From assembly GCF_000162875.1 (NCBI RefSeq), contig NZ_GG700630.1, forward strand, positions 20,657 through 84,656: a stretch of DNA of 64,000 nt. The letters run 5' to 3'. A model generated the notes under the pieces. That model saw only the letters and a program-made list of their open reading frames with translations. It made no database searches and was not told where the DNA came from. This document shows positions 51,702-59,760 of this stretch, piece after piece (position 1 is the stretch's first letter; the number at the start of each line of letters is the position of its first letter). Position numbers and translations under genes: made by a program. The DNA comes from Slackia exigua ATCC 700122. Its GTDB lineage: Bacteria; Actinomycetota; Coriobacteriia; Coriobacteriales; Eggerthellaceae.

Positions 51702-52097
51702 TCAGCAGCGGAATAGTTCGGATTTGATTCTCTCGATGATGGAGCCGTCGGCAGGAAGCCATGCCGCCTCGTCGATGGTCGAGGCATCCAGCCAACGTGC
51801 GGAGGCGTGTTCGAGCAACGTCAGATCTCCTTCGACCACATGGCATAGATAGCATCGCATGCTCAGGTGGAAGGCGGGGTAATCGTATTCCACGGTCATG
51901 AAGTGCGAGTCCACGGCGATCCGCGTGGCAAGCTCCTCGCGAATCTCGCGCTCGAGCGCCGCTTCGGGCGTCTCGCCCGGATCGATTTTGCCTCCGGGGA
52001 ATTCCCAACCGCCTGCGAAGTCGCCGTATCCGCGCTGGGTTGCGAATATCTTATCATCGTGCCTGATGATGGCCGCAACAACATCAATGGTTTCCAC
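51702..52097 (-). CDS. MutT/NUDIX-family nucleotide pyrophosphohydrolase
   Basis: Small hydrolase, probably cleaning 8-oxo-dGTP or another nucleotide. The 131-aa product has the complete Nudix box GGKIDPGETPEAALEREIREEL (residues about 33-54), preceded by WEFPGG. GTG 52097 is chosen because AAAGGAG lies six bases upstream and the family N-terminus (ETIDVVAAIIRHDDKIFATQR) follows. An upstream ATG-started extension would be unconserved. Confidence 0.93.
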   Translation of the reverse strand: METIDVVAAIIRHDDKIFATQRGYGDFAGGWEFPGGKIDPGETPEAALEREIREELATRIAVDSHFMTVEYDYPAFHLSMRCYLCHVVEGDLTLLEHASARWLDASTIDEAAWLPADGSIIERIKSELFRC

Positions 52098-52479
52098 AAT
52101 GGGCTCCTTTCTGCAGTCGCGACATTGTATCCAATGGCAAAGAAGCATCCCGTTTATCGTCAATGATCCCCGTATCGTCATCGGGCCTCTCGAAAGGCTT
52201 TCATAGAAAAGAATGGTCATATGATCGTTTCCTGCCGCCTATTTGCTTTGCAAAACAAGGCCAGACCGATACGCGAAGCCCATCGAGCATACGCATCCGC
52301 TTTCGATTGAATGCGAAGATTCGGGCGTATCCGGAGGCATTGCCGAAAAGACAGCACTAATAATGCGCGTGCAGCTAAGGATCCGCATCGACGGCTGTGC
52401 TCAGGAAGCCGAAGCTCCACCGCAGGCGATGATGCACGATCGGGCAGAATCCCCTGACCGCGGAGGAGGGGATGAAACC
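52098..52479. other. 382-base gap between divergent NUDIX and SemiSWEET genes
   Basis: Only the ribosome-binding sites of the two neighbours are evident. I see no convincing gene, RNA or strong repeat here. Confidence 0.5.
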
Positions 52480-52737
52480 ATGAATCAGAAGACGCTTGGA
52501 ATCGTGGGATGGATAGCGACCTGCACGGCCATGCTCATGTACATAGCGTACTTCCCTCAGATCATCCACAACCTGCATGGAGATAAGAGCGGTTTTCCGC
52601 AGCCTCTGGTTGCGGCAATCAATTGCACCTTATGGGTCAGCTACGGGTTTTTCCAGGAGAAGAAGGATTGGCCTATTGTCGTAGCCAATGTGCCTGGCGT
52701 TATATTCGGTGCGCTCGCTGCGCTTACTGCCCCGTAG
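52480..52737 (+). CDS. SemiSWEET-type sugar transporter
   Basis: 85-aa membrane protein with three helices, the size of bacterial SemiSWEETs that dimerise to form a sugar uniporter. The PQ-loop motif is in YIAYFPQIIHN (about residues 21-31). NCTLWVSYGFFQEKKDWPIVVANVPGVIFG (about 48-78) is typical of helices 2-3. The ATG at 52480 follows GGAGGAGGGG. It stands alone between a NUDIX gene and a DUF3290/DUF421 pair. Sugar unknown. Confidence 0.88.
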   Translation: MNQKTLGIVGWIATCTAMLMYIAYFPQIIHNLHGDKSGFPQPLVAAINCTLWVSYGFFQEKKDWPIVVANVPGVIFGALAALTAP

Positions 52738-52853
52738 CCGGTGCATCGGAGGTTGCACTCTCGAGAGAGATCGTTTGAACGCACGCGATGCAGACGGATA
52801 CTAGGATCTTGCCGTTAGATACGGGGCGCATCGGAACCGAGGTTGAGTGACGC

Positions 52854-53390
52854 ATGAACTTCTATGCCCTTGACTACATCATCTCGCACCAATCCGCCGA
52901 TTCGGTCCTGCGCGTGGGCATGATGCTCGCCTTGCTCTTGGCGGGCATCGTCTTCACCGTGCTCTACCTACGCGATAGAATACGGACCCGCTGGCGAGAC
53001 GCGGGGGTGGGCGCCATCGTTCTCCTGTTGGTGCTGGCGGGTGTGCAAACCGAGCAATATTGCCAGGCAAGCAACCGGATATCCCAGTTCCAGCTGCTTG
53101 TGAAATTCGTCGAGGGAGTCGCTGAGGACCAACATGTCTCGGAAAACGAGGTGCTGGTGAATTCCACATCTCTGAAAGACGGCATCATCGTGCGCTTCAA
53201 TGAAGAGGACTACCTCGTTCATCTCAATGACGACAATAACTCCTACACGCTTGAGCGAACGCACATCATCGACCATAACGTCTACGTGAACGGGGAGCGC
53301 CGACATGGACTTCTATACGCTGACGGCCATCAAGTTCTCGCTGGGCATGCTCGTGATGATCCTCCAGATCAACATTCTCGGAAAGCATGA
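52854..53390 (+). CDS. DUF3290 family membrane protein
   Basis: 178-aa protein with two N-terminal membrane helices (about residues 18-40 and 48-66) and a soluble C-terminus. It matches the DUF3290 pattern (FYxLDYI start; LKDGIIVRFNEEDYLVHLNDDNNSYTLERTHII). The family is nearly always next to a DUF421 protein, as here. The last 28 codons overlap the start of the DUF421 gene in another frame and look unconserved, so the reading frame may have lost an earlier stop. Function unknown. Confidence 0.8.
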   Translation: MNFYALDYIISHQSADSVLRVGMMLALLLAGIVFTVLYLRDRIRTRWRDAGVGAIVLLLVLAGVQTEQYCQASNRISQFQLLVKFVEGVAEDQHVSENEVLVNSTSLKDGIIVRFNEEDYLVHLNDDNNSYTLERTHIIDHNVYVNGERRHGLLYADGHQVLAGHARDDPPDQHSRKA

Positions 53391-53964
53391 CTTCTCCCTC
53401 AATACTCCGCTCCCTCAAGTCCAGAATTACGTTTTGGGCGGCATCATAGGAGGAGTGATCTACAATCCGTCGGTCACGGTGCTCCGGTTCCTGATAGTTC
53501 TTCTCATCTGGTCGCTCGTCGTTGTGGCGGCGAAGTTCCTTTTCGGGAGCAGCAAGACGTTCAGGCGGGTCGTCGCCTGCCGTCCTGAGCTTATCGTCTG
53601 CGATGGAGAGGTGGACGTCTCGCGCTGCGCCAAAGTCGGCCTTACGGCCGAGCAGCTTTGCAGAAGCCTGCGCGAGAACAGCATTTCCGCTCTTAAGGAT
53701 GTGGAAGCGGCCGTCATGAAAACCGACGGCAGGCTTACGATCCGCGCGGGCGGCACGCAAAGCGATGGTTTGCTGTTGCCGTTGGCGAGCGACGGCCATC
53801 TGGTGCAGGATGGTCTGAAGCTTGCGGGCAAGGATGAGGCGTGGGTGATGGAGCAGATCAAAACGCAGGGATATACCTCGATGAAACAAGTCTTCCTAGG
53901 CGAGCTTGTGGATGGAAATCTTGAAGTGGTGCCGTTCTCTCGGGCTGTCGGACAAATCCGATAA
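53305..53964 (+). CDS. DUF421 family (YetF-like) membrane protein
   Basis: 219-aa protein with three membrane helices (about residues 8-25, 42-60, 62-82) and a cytoplasmic domain. The second half has GKTYKRVVACRPELIVCDGEVD-like and LRENSISALKDVEAAVMKTDGRLTI, the YetF/DUF421 hallmark. The ATG follows GGGGAG by seven bases inside the end of the DUF3290 gene (86-base overlap). The pair is probably one membrane complex of unknown role, linked to envelope stress in Bacillus relatives. Confidence 0.86.
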   Translation: MDFYTLTAIKFSLGMLVMILQINILGKHDFSLNTPLPQVQNYVLGGIIGGVIYNPSVTVLRFLIVLLIWSLVVVAAKFLFGSSKTFRRVVACRPELIVCDGEVDVSRCAKVGLTAEQLCRSLRENSISALKDVEAAVMKTDGRLTIRAGGTQSDGLLLPLASDGHLVQDGLKLAGKDEAWVMEQIKTQGYTSMKQVFLGELVDGNLEVVPFSRAVGQIR

Positions 53965-54109
53965 CGGTTCCTTCAAGATTAACGAGGGCTACGGGAAGGC
54001 CTTTCGTCTTTGATTAGACAACCAATCTATCTCACGCTTCAATCGTGGCAACTTGTCATATGATTAGCTTGTACGGCATGCACGAATTGGACGCGAAAGG
54101 AGGGCCTCG

Positions 54110-55048
54110 GTGCTGACCGACCTTTCGATCGCATATCTGTTCCTCGGCGGTACGGGCGGTGGAGCGCTCGTCGTTTGCAGCTTGCTTTCGCTCCTGACGC
54201 CCCGAAGCGCCGTGTCCGCTCGACGTCTTGCTCCAAACGGCCGCACCGTCACGTTGGTGATGCTTGTCCCTCAAAGTTATCGGCTCCTGCTCGGCGGTGG
54301 GTTCGGAATCGCTCTGGCCTGTCTGTTCATCGGTTCGTTGGCGCTTTTGACCGACCTGGGCCGACCCGTTCTCGCGACGATGCTTTTCGTTTCGCATCGC
54401 TTGACGCTTCTGAATTTCGGAACATATGCGCTCGCGGCGGGAACGCTGATGGCACTCCTGCTCGCTTGCGCCTGGGGCGTTTCGTCGGCGCTATGGCGTT
54501 TTCGCCTCGTGCGTGCGCTCGGCGTCGCCGGTATCGTCTGCGGGCTTTCGATCGCCTTGTACACGGGGCTTCTGCTTGGAAGCCTCGCAGCAGTGCCGCT
54601 CTGGTCGTCGATATGGCTTCCGGTGCTCTTCGTGCTTTCCTCACTTTCCTGCGGTCTTGCGCTTCTCGTCATCCATGCGTGCATGGCCGAGGTGTTCGAT
54701 GTGTTCGCGACGACGTTGCATCGGCTTCTTGTCAGCGACGCCGTCGTCATCATGTTTGAGGCTCTTGCAGCTGCCGCCCTTCTGGCCAGTGCGTTCCTGA
54801 GCGAATACGACGTTGCACGCCAGGGAGCGAAGAGCCTGGTCGGCGGTCCTGATGCTGCTGTGTTCATTGGAGGATTCGTTCTGTGTGGCGTTGTTGTCCC
54901 TCTCGCGCTTGATGCGGGCGGCATGCTCGTTCAGGGGAATCGCCAGGCGCGCATTGTCGTCACGGGTGCATTCGTGCTGGTCGGTGGCTTTGCGCTGCGC
55001 TATTCGCTTGTCATGGCCGGCGCTCATCCGTTCTTGGGAGCTCTCTGA
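54110..55048 (+). CDS. Orphan NrfD/PsrC-type quinone-interacting membrane subunit
   Basis: 312-aa protein with eight to nine hydrophobic segments in the NrfD/PsrC pattern (YLFLGGTGGGALVV near the N-terminus, GTYALAAGTLMALLLA later). Such subunits carry electrons between quinones and an extracytoplasmic or cytoplasmic iron-sulfur/molybdenum enzyme. No iron-sulfur or catalytic partner is adjacent. It ends by overlapping a GntR gene (TGATG), and the molybdoenzyme operon at 56714 has its own NrfD. GTG 54110 follows GGAGGG. Confidence 0.75.
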   Translation: MLTDLSIAYLFLGGTGGGALVVCSLLSLLTPRSAVSARRLAPNGRTVTLVMLVPQSYRLLLGGGFGIALACLFIGSLALLTDLGRPVLATMLFVSHRLTLLNFGTYALAAGTLMALLLACAWGVSSALWRFRLVRALGVAGIVCGLSIALYTGLLLGSLAAVPLWSSIWLPVLFVLSSLSCGLALLVIHACMAEVFDVFATTLHRLLVSDAVVIMFEALAAAALLASAFLSEYDVARQGAKSLVGGPDAAVFIGGFVLCGVVVPLALDAGGMLVQGNRQARIVVTGAFVLVGGFALRYSLVMAGAHPFLGAL

Positions 55049-55473
55049 TGGCCGCGGCGACTCCGAAAACGTTTTCGTTTTCCATGGACGAATCGAGCGA
55101 TATCCCCCTATGGGCGCAGCTGCGCAATCGCATCGTCTATCTCATCAATTCGGGCTATTACGTTCCGGGCGAGCAGTTGCCGACCGTGCGTGCGCTTGCA
55201 TCGGACATTTCCATCAACTACAACACCGTGAACAAGGCCTATCTGGCGCTCAAAAGCGATGGATACGTAGAGTCGACGCGCGGGCGCGGCGCGTTCGTGC
55301 GCGCATCGGCTGCGGATGCGGACGGCTCGCTTTCGCACGAGGCGGACGCGGTGATGCAGGATTGCATAAACGCATGCCGGGCCATGGGCATGTCGCTCGA
55401 TGATATCCAGCTGCGTATGATCCGCATGGTTCGCCAGTTCAAACAAGAGGAGGGGCGTGGAAGGAATGTCTAA
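55048..55473 (+). CDS. GntR-family (YhcF/YtrA-type) regulator
   Basis: 141-aa regulator with a GntR winged helix (about residues 20-85, IPLWAQLRNRIVYLINSGYYVPGEQLPTVRALASDISINYNTVNKAYLALKSDGYVESTRGRG). A short C-terminal helical tail follows, as in the YtrA subfamily. The ATG overlaps the stop of the NrfD gene and its end overlaps the slipin start, so it belongs to the same transcript. Effector unknown. Confidence 0.92.
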   Translation: MAAATPKTFSFSMDESSDIPLWAQLRNRIVYLINSGYYVPGEQLPTVRALASDISINYNTVNKAYLALKSDGYVESTRGRGAFVRASAADADGSLSHEADAVMQDCINACRAMGMSLDDIQLRMIRMVRQFKQEEGRGRNV

Positions 55474-56485
55474 GACTATGAAGGTGCGCGGACATCGCGC
55501 TGCGGGCGTTGAAGAAGACTTCGGAGGCCACAGGAAACGCGCGCAGGTCGCAATGTCCGCTGGATACCGCATGGCGGTCGTTCCCGAGGCGGAAACCGAA
55601 ATCATGGGGGAGCGTGCTTCGAATGCAGGCGTCATCCTGTTTTCGGTCGTGGTGTTCGCTGTGGTTTTCGGTACATCGTTGTTTTGCCTGGATGCCGCCC
55701 TAAACGGCATGGGGCTTGCGGCCTTCGTCGCAGCACTCGTCTTCGCTTGCGCAGTCACTATGTCCGTGCATATCGCGCAGCAGTGGGAAAAGGTCGTCGT
55801 TCTGCGACTCGGCCGCCTGAATCGCGTTGCGGGGCCCGGGGTGTTCTTCACGATTCCTGTGATCGAAAGCAGTGCGATGCGCATCGATTCGCGTGTGCGC
55901 GTGACCACATTCGGGGCGGAAGAGACCTTGACGTCCGATCTGGTGCCGCTGCATGTGGATGCGGTGCTGTTCTGGATGGTGTGGAACGCCGAGGCGGCAT
56001 GCACCGAAGTGAGCGATTTCACGCGTGCCGTGGAGATGGCGGCGCAGACCGCCTTGCGCGATGCGATCGGACGCGGCGGAGTGGCCGAGGTCGCCATTCG
56101 CCGTGAACAGCTCGACCGCGAACTCAAGAGCGCGCTCGAGGAAAAGGTAGGGGATTGGGGCGTCACCATCCTTTCGGTGGAGGTGCGCGACATCATCCTG
56201 CCGCAGGAACTGCAGGACATCATGTCGGTCGAAGCGCAGGCCGAGCAGCGCAAGAAAGCGCGCATCATTTTGGCCGAGGCCGAACGCGATATCGCTGACA
56301 TGCTTGAGGACGCAGGTGGGGGGTATGCAGGGAACGACGAGGCTATGCGCCTGCGTGCGATGCATCTGCTGTATGAAAGCGTGCGCGAAACCGGAGGGAC
56401 TGTGGTTCTCCCAAGTTCGTTCAGCGAGGGTTTCAGAGATATCCTGCCTGATGCGAAGACGGTTCTAAAGGATTTGGGGAAGTAG
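55466..56485 (+). CDS. SPFH/Band-7 slipin-type membrane protein
   Basis: 339-aa membrane-scaffold protein. Two hydrophobic segments (about residues 50-95) are followed by a Band-7 domain (about 108-270: VVLRLGRLNRVAGPGVFFTIPVIE...QTALRDAIGRGGVAEVAIRREQLDRELKSALEEKVGDWGVTILSVEVRDIILPQELQ). An Ala/Glu-rich helix follows (about 270-310). Family members form ring oligomers in membrane microdomains. The usual NfeD partner is absent here. The ATG at 55466 has AGGAGGGG ten bases upstream; GTG 55457 is an alternative. Confidence 0.88.
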   Translation: MSKTMKVRGHRAAGVEEDFGGHRKRAQVAMSAGYRMAVVPEAETEIMGERASNAGVILFSVVVFAVVFGTSLFCLDAALNGMGLAAFVAALVFACAVTMSVHIAQQWEKVVVLRLGRLNRVAGPGVFFTIPVIESSAMRIDSRVRVTTFGAEETLTSDLVPLHVDAVLFWMVWNAEAACTEVSDFTRAVEMAAQTALRDAIGRGGVAEVAIRREQLDRELKSALEEKVGDWGVTILSVEVRDIILPQELQDIMSVEAQAEQRKKARIILAEAERDIADMLEDAGGGYAGNDEAMRLRAMHLLYESVRETGGTVVLPSSFSEGFRDILPDAKTVLKDLGK

Positions 56486-56534
56486 GGCGCATCGAAGCAC
56501 ACACTCTTTATCTATAAATAGAATAATTATCGGT

Positions 56535-56576
56535 AAATAATCCTATGACAATCAATTGATTGTCATAGGATTATTT
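56535..56576. terminator. 42-bp perfect palindrome, hairpin terminator or operator
   Basis: Every base of 56535-56555 pairs with 56556-56576, with no spacer: 21-bp arms. As RNA it gives a 19-bp stem closed by an AATT loop. It is AT-rich and followed by TTGTTAC. It sits between the slipin and the molybdoenzyme operon, 50 bases after the slipin stop, so it could stop transcription from both directions or be a protein-binding site. Confidence 0.7.
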
Positions 56577-56713
56577 GTTACTTTCATGCGCAGGGGGAAT
56601 CGGCCGATTCTAACGACATTGTGTAAGCGGAAGAAGGCGTCACTTTGTCGCGACGGTACGCATATCGCGCGCATCGCATTACGCCTCTCCATGTGCAAGG
56701 AGGAGAAACGTCT

Positions 56714-59122
56714 ATGACGGATCGCTCGAATCATGGGCTCACGCGTCGAAGCTTTCTCAAGGGTGCAGGTATGACCGCAGGTGCGGTTGGCGTTGTTGGC
56801 GCAACGGGGATGACGTCGGCCGACGGGTGGCTTAAGCCTGCCGATGCGTCCGAAACCCTCGATGAGCGCACAGCATGCACGTACCATCAGAGCCATTGCG
56901 GAAGCATGTGCTCTTTGAAGTGCACCGTGCGCGATGGCCGCCTCGCGCTCATCCAGCCGAACGACAAGATGGCGGAAAAGCGTTACCAGACCATCTGCCT
57001 TAAGGGTATATCGGAAATCCAGCACGTCTATGGCGCAGGAAGGATCCAAACGCCTCTGAAACGCGTGGGCGAGCGTGGGGAAAACGACTTCATGCAGACG
57101 ACATGGGAAGAAGCGCTTGACGATATCGTCGCTCGGATCAAGGATATTCAAGAGGCGCACGGCAAGGATGCCGTCATGGTCACCAACGGCGCCGAAGCCG
57201 ACGTGGGATTCCTCGCGCCTCTGCTCGGTGCATGCGGACAGGGCTTCAATGCGGGCATCGATACCGGCACCGGCAACGGACTCGATCCGGCGCTCGGAAT
57301 GGGCTGGGGATATGCGATGACCAACCCTGAGGCGCGCGACTGGGTCGACTCTCGTCTCGTCATCCATACGGGCACGAACTTCTGCGAATCGAGCCTTACG
57401 ACCTCTCGGCTGCTGTTCGAAGCGAAAGAAGCGGGTGCGCGCATCGTGACCATCGATCCGCACTACTCGACCACCGCATGCAAGTCCGATGAATGGATTC
57501 CTATCGAACCCGGTACCGACCCTGCGCTGTTCCTCGGCATGGTCAGCCACATTCTCGACAAGAAGCTCTACGATGAAGACTTCATGAGGCAGCATACGTC
57601 TTTGCCGTTTCTGGTCGACGAAGAGACCCGCATGCTCGTGAAGGCCAAGGATCCCGAGACCGATCCTTTGACCGCTGTCGTCGTTCCAGGTCAGAAAGAC
57701 ATCTATTACGTCATCGATAAAGGCTCGGCCGTGCTGCAGGGGGAAGCCTCCGATATTGCGCTCTCCGGCACCGTCGAAGTGGAGGGATGCAAAGCTCGCA
57801 CGGTATTCGACTTGCTTGTAGAGGGGCAGAAGGAATATACGACGCGATGGGCCTCCGAGGTCACCGGCATTCCGCAGGCTACCATCGAGAGGCTTGCCGA
57901 AGAATACGCCCAAGGCCCGTCGTCGCTCTGCGTAGGCTGGGGCGGATGGGACAAGATCAGCAACGCCGATGTAGGCGGGCATGCGGTCGCCGTCCTTGTT
58001 GCGCTTACGGGCAATATCGGTAAGAAGGGGACGGGCGTCGGCGTGTATGTCGGCGGTTCGTATTCCGGCCATGCCTCCGTGCTCGGCGCCTGGGCCCTGC
58101 CGGCGGATATGATGCCGGGCGCATCCCCCGTCGCCCTGTACGACATGCCGACCAAAGAGAACAACGTGCACGCGTGGATAGCGGTCGGCGACTCCTACAT
58201 ACAGCGTATGGCGAATTGCACCGCTGCGGAAGACTGGGTGCGCAGCCTCGATCTGATCGTCTCTGCAGATCCGTACTTCACGGAAAGCTGCAAATGGGCC
58301 GATTACGTCCTGCCTCTGACCACGCGATTTGAATACGATGAAGATTTCGGAAACATTACGAACGGATACAGCCATATCGTGATGCAGCAGAAGGTCATCG
58401 ATCCGCTGTTCGAGGCGAAAACCGACCTGTGGTTCGTGCGCGAGCTCGCCAAGAGGCTCGAGCTCGATTCGGTGCTGCCTGCGACGGCGCGCGAACGGGC
58501 TGACGCGATTCTGTCGACTTCGCCCGACGAGTACGTCAATGCGCTTACAGTCGAGAAGCTTGCGGAAAACCAATGCGTCTGGCCCGCGAAGGACATCGCG
58601 GAGGTTCGACGCGTCGTGCCCGACTACGCGTTCGCGACCGCATCGGGCAATATAGACCTTTACTACGATTCTTTGGTGAAGCACGGTCAGGCGCTTCCCG
58701 CATGGGAGCCGCCTCTTGAAGCGCGTCGCGACAATCCCGATCGCGTGGAGATGCCGTTCCAGCTCGGCGGCATGCGCACCCGCTTTCGCATCCATAACCA
58801 GTTCAACGATGCGGAGTGGCTGCAGCAGCTGTACGTTCCCACCGTCGACGTCAATCCTTCGGACCTCGAAGGCAGCGGCATACGAAACGGCGACGTGGTC
58901 GAGGTGGCTAACGACCGAGGAAGCTTCAAGGTTCCTGTCCATTTGAACGAGGCCATCCGACCTGGGTCGGCGCGCATCTACGAAGGCGCGACGGCTGATT
59001 ATACGGTGGAGGGCAACCTCCAATCCGTCACGAACAACACCCGGCTCGATCGCGGATACGACATGATGATGGGTCCTGTGGCCCCATATTCCGACACGAT
59101 CGTCAGCATCAAGAAGGCTTAG
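56714..59122 (+). CDS. Molybdopterin oxidoreductase catalytic subunit (DMSO reductase family), Tat-exported
   Basis: Exported bis-MGD molybdoenzyme, terminal reductase or dehydrogenase of an anaerobic respiratory chain. The 802-aa product begins with a Tat signal (TRRSFLKG, about residues 11-18). The [4Fe-4S] motif is CTYHQSHCGSMCSLKC (about 56-71) plus a fourth Cys in QTICLKG. Molybdopterin-binding stretches follow, and the C-terminal MopB domain has VDVNPSDLEGSGIRNGDVVEVANDRG. The ATG follows AAGGAGGAG. Next come an FeS subunit, an NrfD subunit and a TorD chaperone. The Mo-ligand residue is not certain from inspection, so the substrate is open. Confidence 0.92.
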   Translation: MTDRSNHGLTRRSFLKGAGMTAGAVGVVGATGMTSADGWLKPADASETLDERTACTYHQSHCGSMCSLKCTVRDGRLALIQPNDKMAEKRYQTICLKGISEIQHVYGAGRIQTPLKRVGERGENDFMQTTWEEALDDIVARIKDIQEAHGKDAVMVTNGAEADVGFLAPLLGACGQGFNAGIDTGTGNGLDPALGMGWGYAMTNPEARDWVDSRLVIHTGTNFCESSLTTSRLLFEAKEAGARIVTIDPHYSTTACKSDEWIPIEPGTDPALFLGMVSHILDKKLYDEDFMRQHTSLPFLVDEETRMLVKAKDPETDPLTAVVVPGQKDIYYVIDKGSAVLQGEASDIALSGTVEVEGCKARTVFDLLVEGQKEYTTRWASEVTGIPQATIERLAEEYAQGPSSLCVGWGGWDKISNADVGGHAVAVLVALTGNIGKKGTGVGVYVGGSYSGHASVLGAWALPADMMPGASPVALYDMPTKENNVHAWIAVGDSYIQRMANCTAAEDWVRSLDLIVSADPYFTESCKWADYVLPLTTRFEYDEDFGNITNGYSHIVMQQKVIDPLFEAKTDLWFVRELAKRLELDSVLPATARERADAILSTSPDEYVNALTVEKLAENQCVWPAKDIAEVRRVVPDYAFATASGNIDLYYDSLVKHGQALPAWEPPLEARRDNPDRVEMPFQLGGMRTRFRIHNQFNDAEWLQQLYVPTVDVNPSDLEGSGIRNGDVVEVANDRGSFKVPVHLNEAIRPGSARIYEGATADYTVEGNLQSVTNNTRLDRGYDMMMGPVAPYSDTIVSIKKA

Positions 59123-59130
59123 GGGGAGCC

Positions 59131-59748
59131 ATGACGAAACTAGCCATTGCGGTCGACCTGAGCCGCTGCGTCGGATGTCACACCTGCGCGATCTCATGCA
59201 AGATGCAAAACGACATACCCGACGGCATGTTGTGGAATCGTGTGCTCACCGAGGGGTGCGACGTGATCGACGGTGCTAAAGGCACCTATCCGAATCTTTC
59301 ACGCACCTTCTTGCCGCTTGCATGCCAACATTGCGAGAATCCGGCATGCAAGAAGGTGTGCCCGACTGGCGCCACCTACAAAGACGATGCCGGGCGCGTC
59401 GAAATCGCATACGACAAGTGCATCGGCTGTCGCATGTGCATGGCGGCCTGTCCGTACAATGCGCGCGTGTTCAACTGGAACGAGCCTGAGCGTTCGTGCG
59501 GATTCACCTACGGCGATGCCGAGGTCCCTGTCCGTTCTAAGGGCATCATGGAGAAATGCACGCTGTGCCAGGAGCGTACCGACCGCGGCGAAGAACCTAT
59601 GTGCGTCATCTGCTGTCCTGCGGCTGCACGTATATTCGGCGATCTGGACGACCCGAATTCCGAGATCTCCAAGCTACGCACCAAGGAAAACGTTCGCATC
59701 CTCCTCGAGGACATGGGCACTGATCCCCAGGTCTTCTACCTTCAGTAA
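59131..59748 (+). CDS. DmsB/PsrB-type four-cluster iron-sulfur subunit
   Basis: Electron-transfer subunit between the molybdoenzyme and its membrane anchor. The 205-aa product has four Cys-rich motifs: CVGCHTCAISC (about residues 12-22), CQHCENPACKKVCPTG (about 67-82), CIGCRMCMAACP (about 97-108) and CTLCQERTDRG..CVICCP (about 144-168). Together these fit four [4Fe-4S] clusters. It has no signal peptide and would be carried through Tat by the catalytic subunit. Eight bases follow the catalytic gene. Confidence 0.94.
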   Translation: MTKLAIAVDLSRCVGCHTCAISCKMQNDIPDGMLWNRVLTEGCDVIDGAKGTYPNLSRTFLPLACQHCENPACKKVCPTGATYKDDAGRVEIAYDKCIGCRMCMAACPYNARVFNWNEPERSCGFTYGDAEVPVRSKGIMEKCTLCQERTDRGEEPMCVICCPAAARIFGDLDDPNSEISKLRTKENVRILLEDMGTDPQVFYLQ

Positions 59749-59760
59749 GGGGTGTCATCC

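Noticed and set aside
56551-56560. An Fnr box in the centre of the 42-bp palindrome
   Set aside because: The centre reads ATCAATTGAT. The Fnr consensus is TTGAT-N4-ATCAA, so the half-sites face the wrong way.
56552-59197. A long open frame of 881 codons on the minus strand opposite the molybdoenzyme gene
   Set aside because: It mirrors a clear molybdoenzyme gene, its product is Arg/His-rich without domains, and such frames are common in high-GC DNA.
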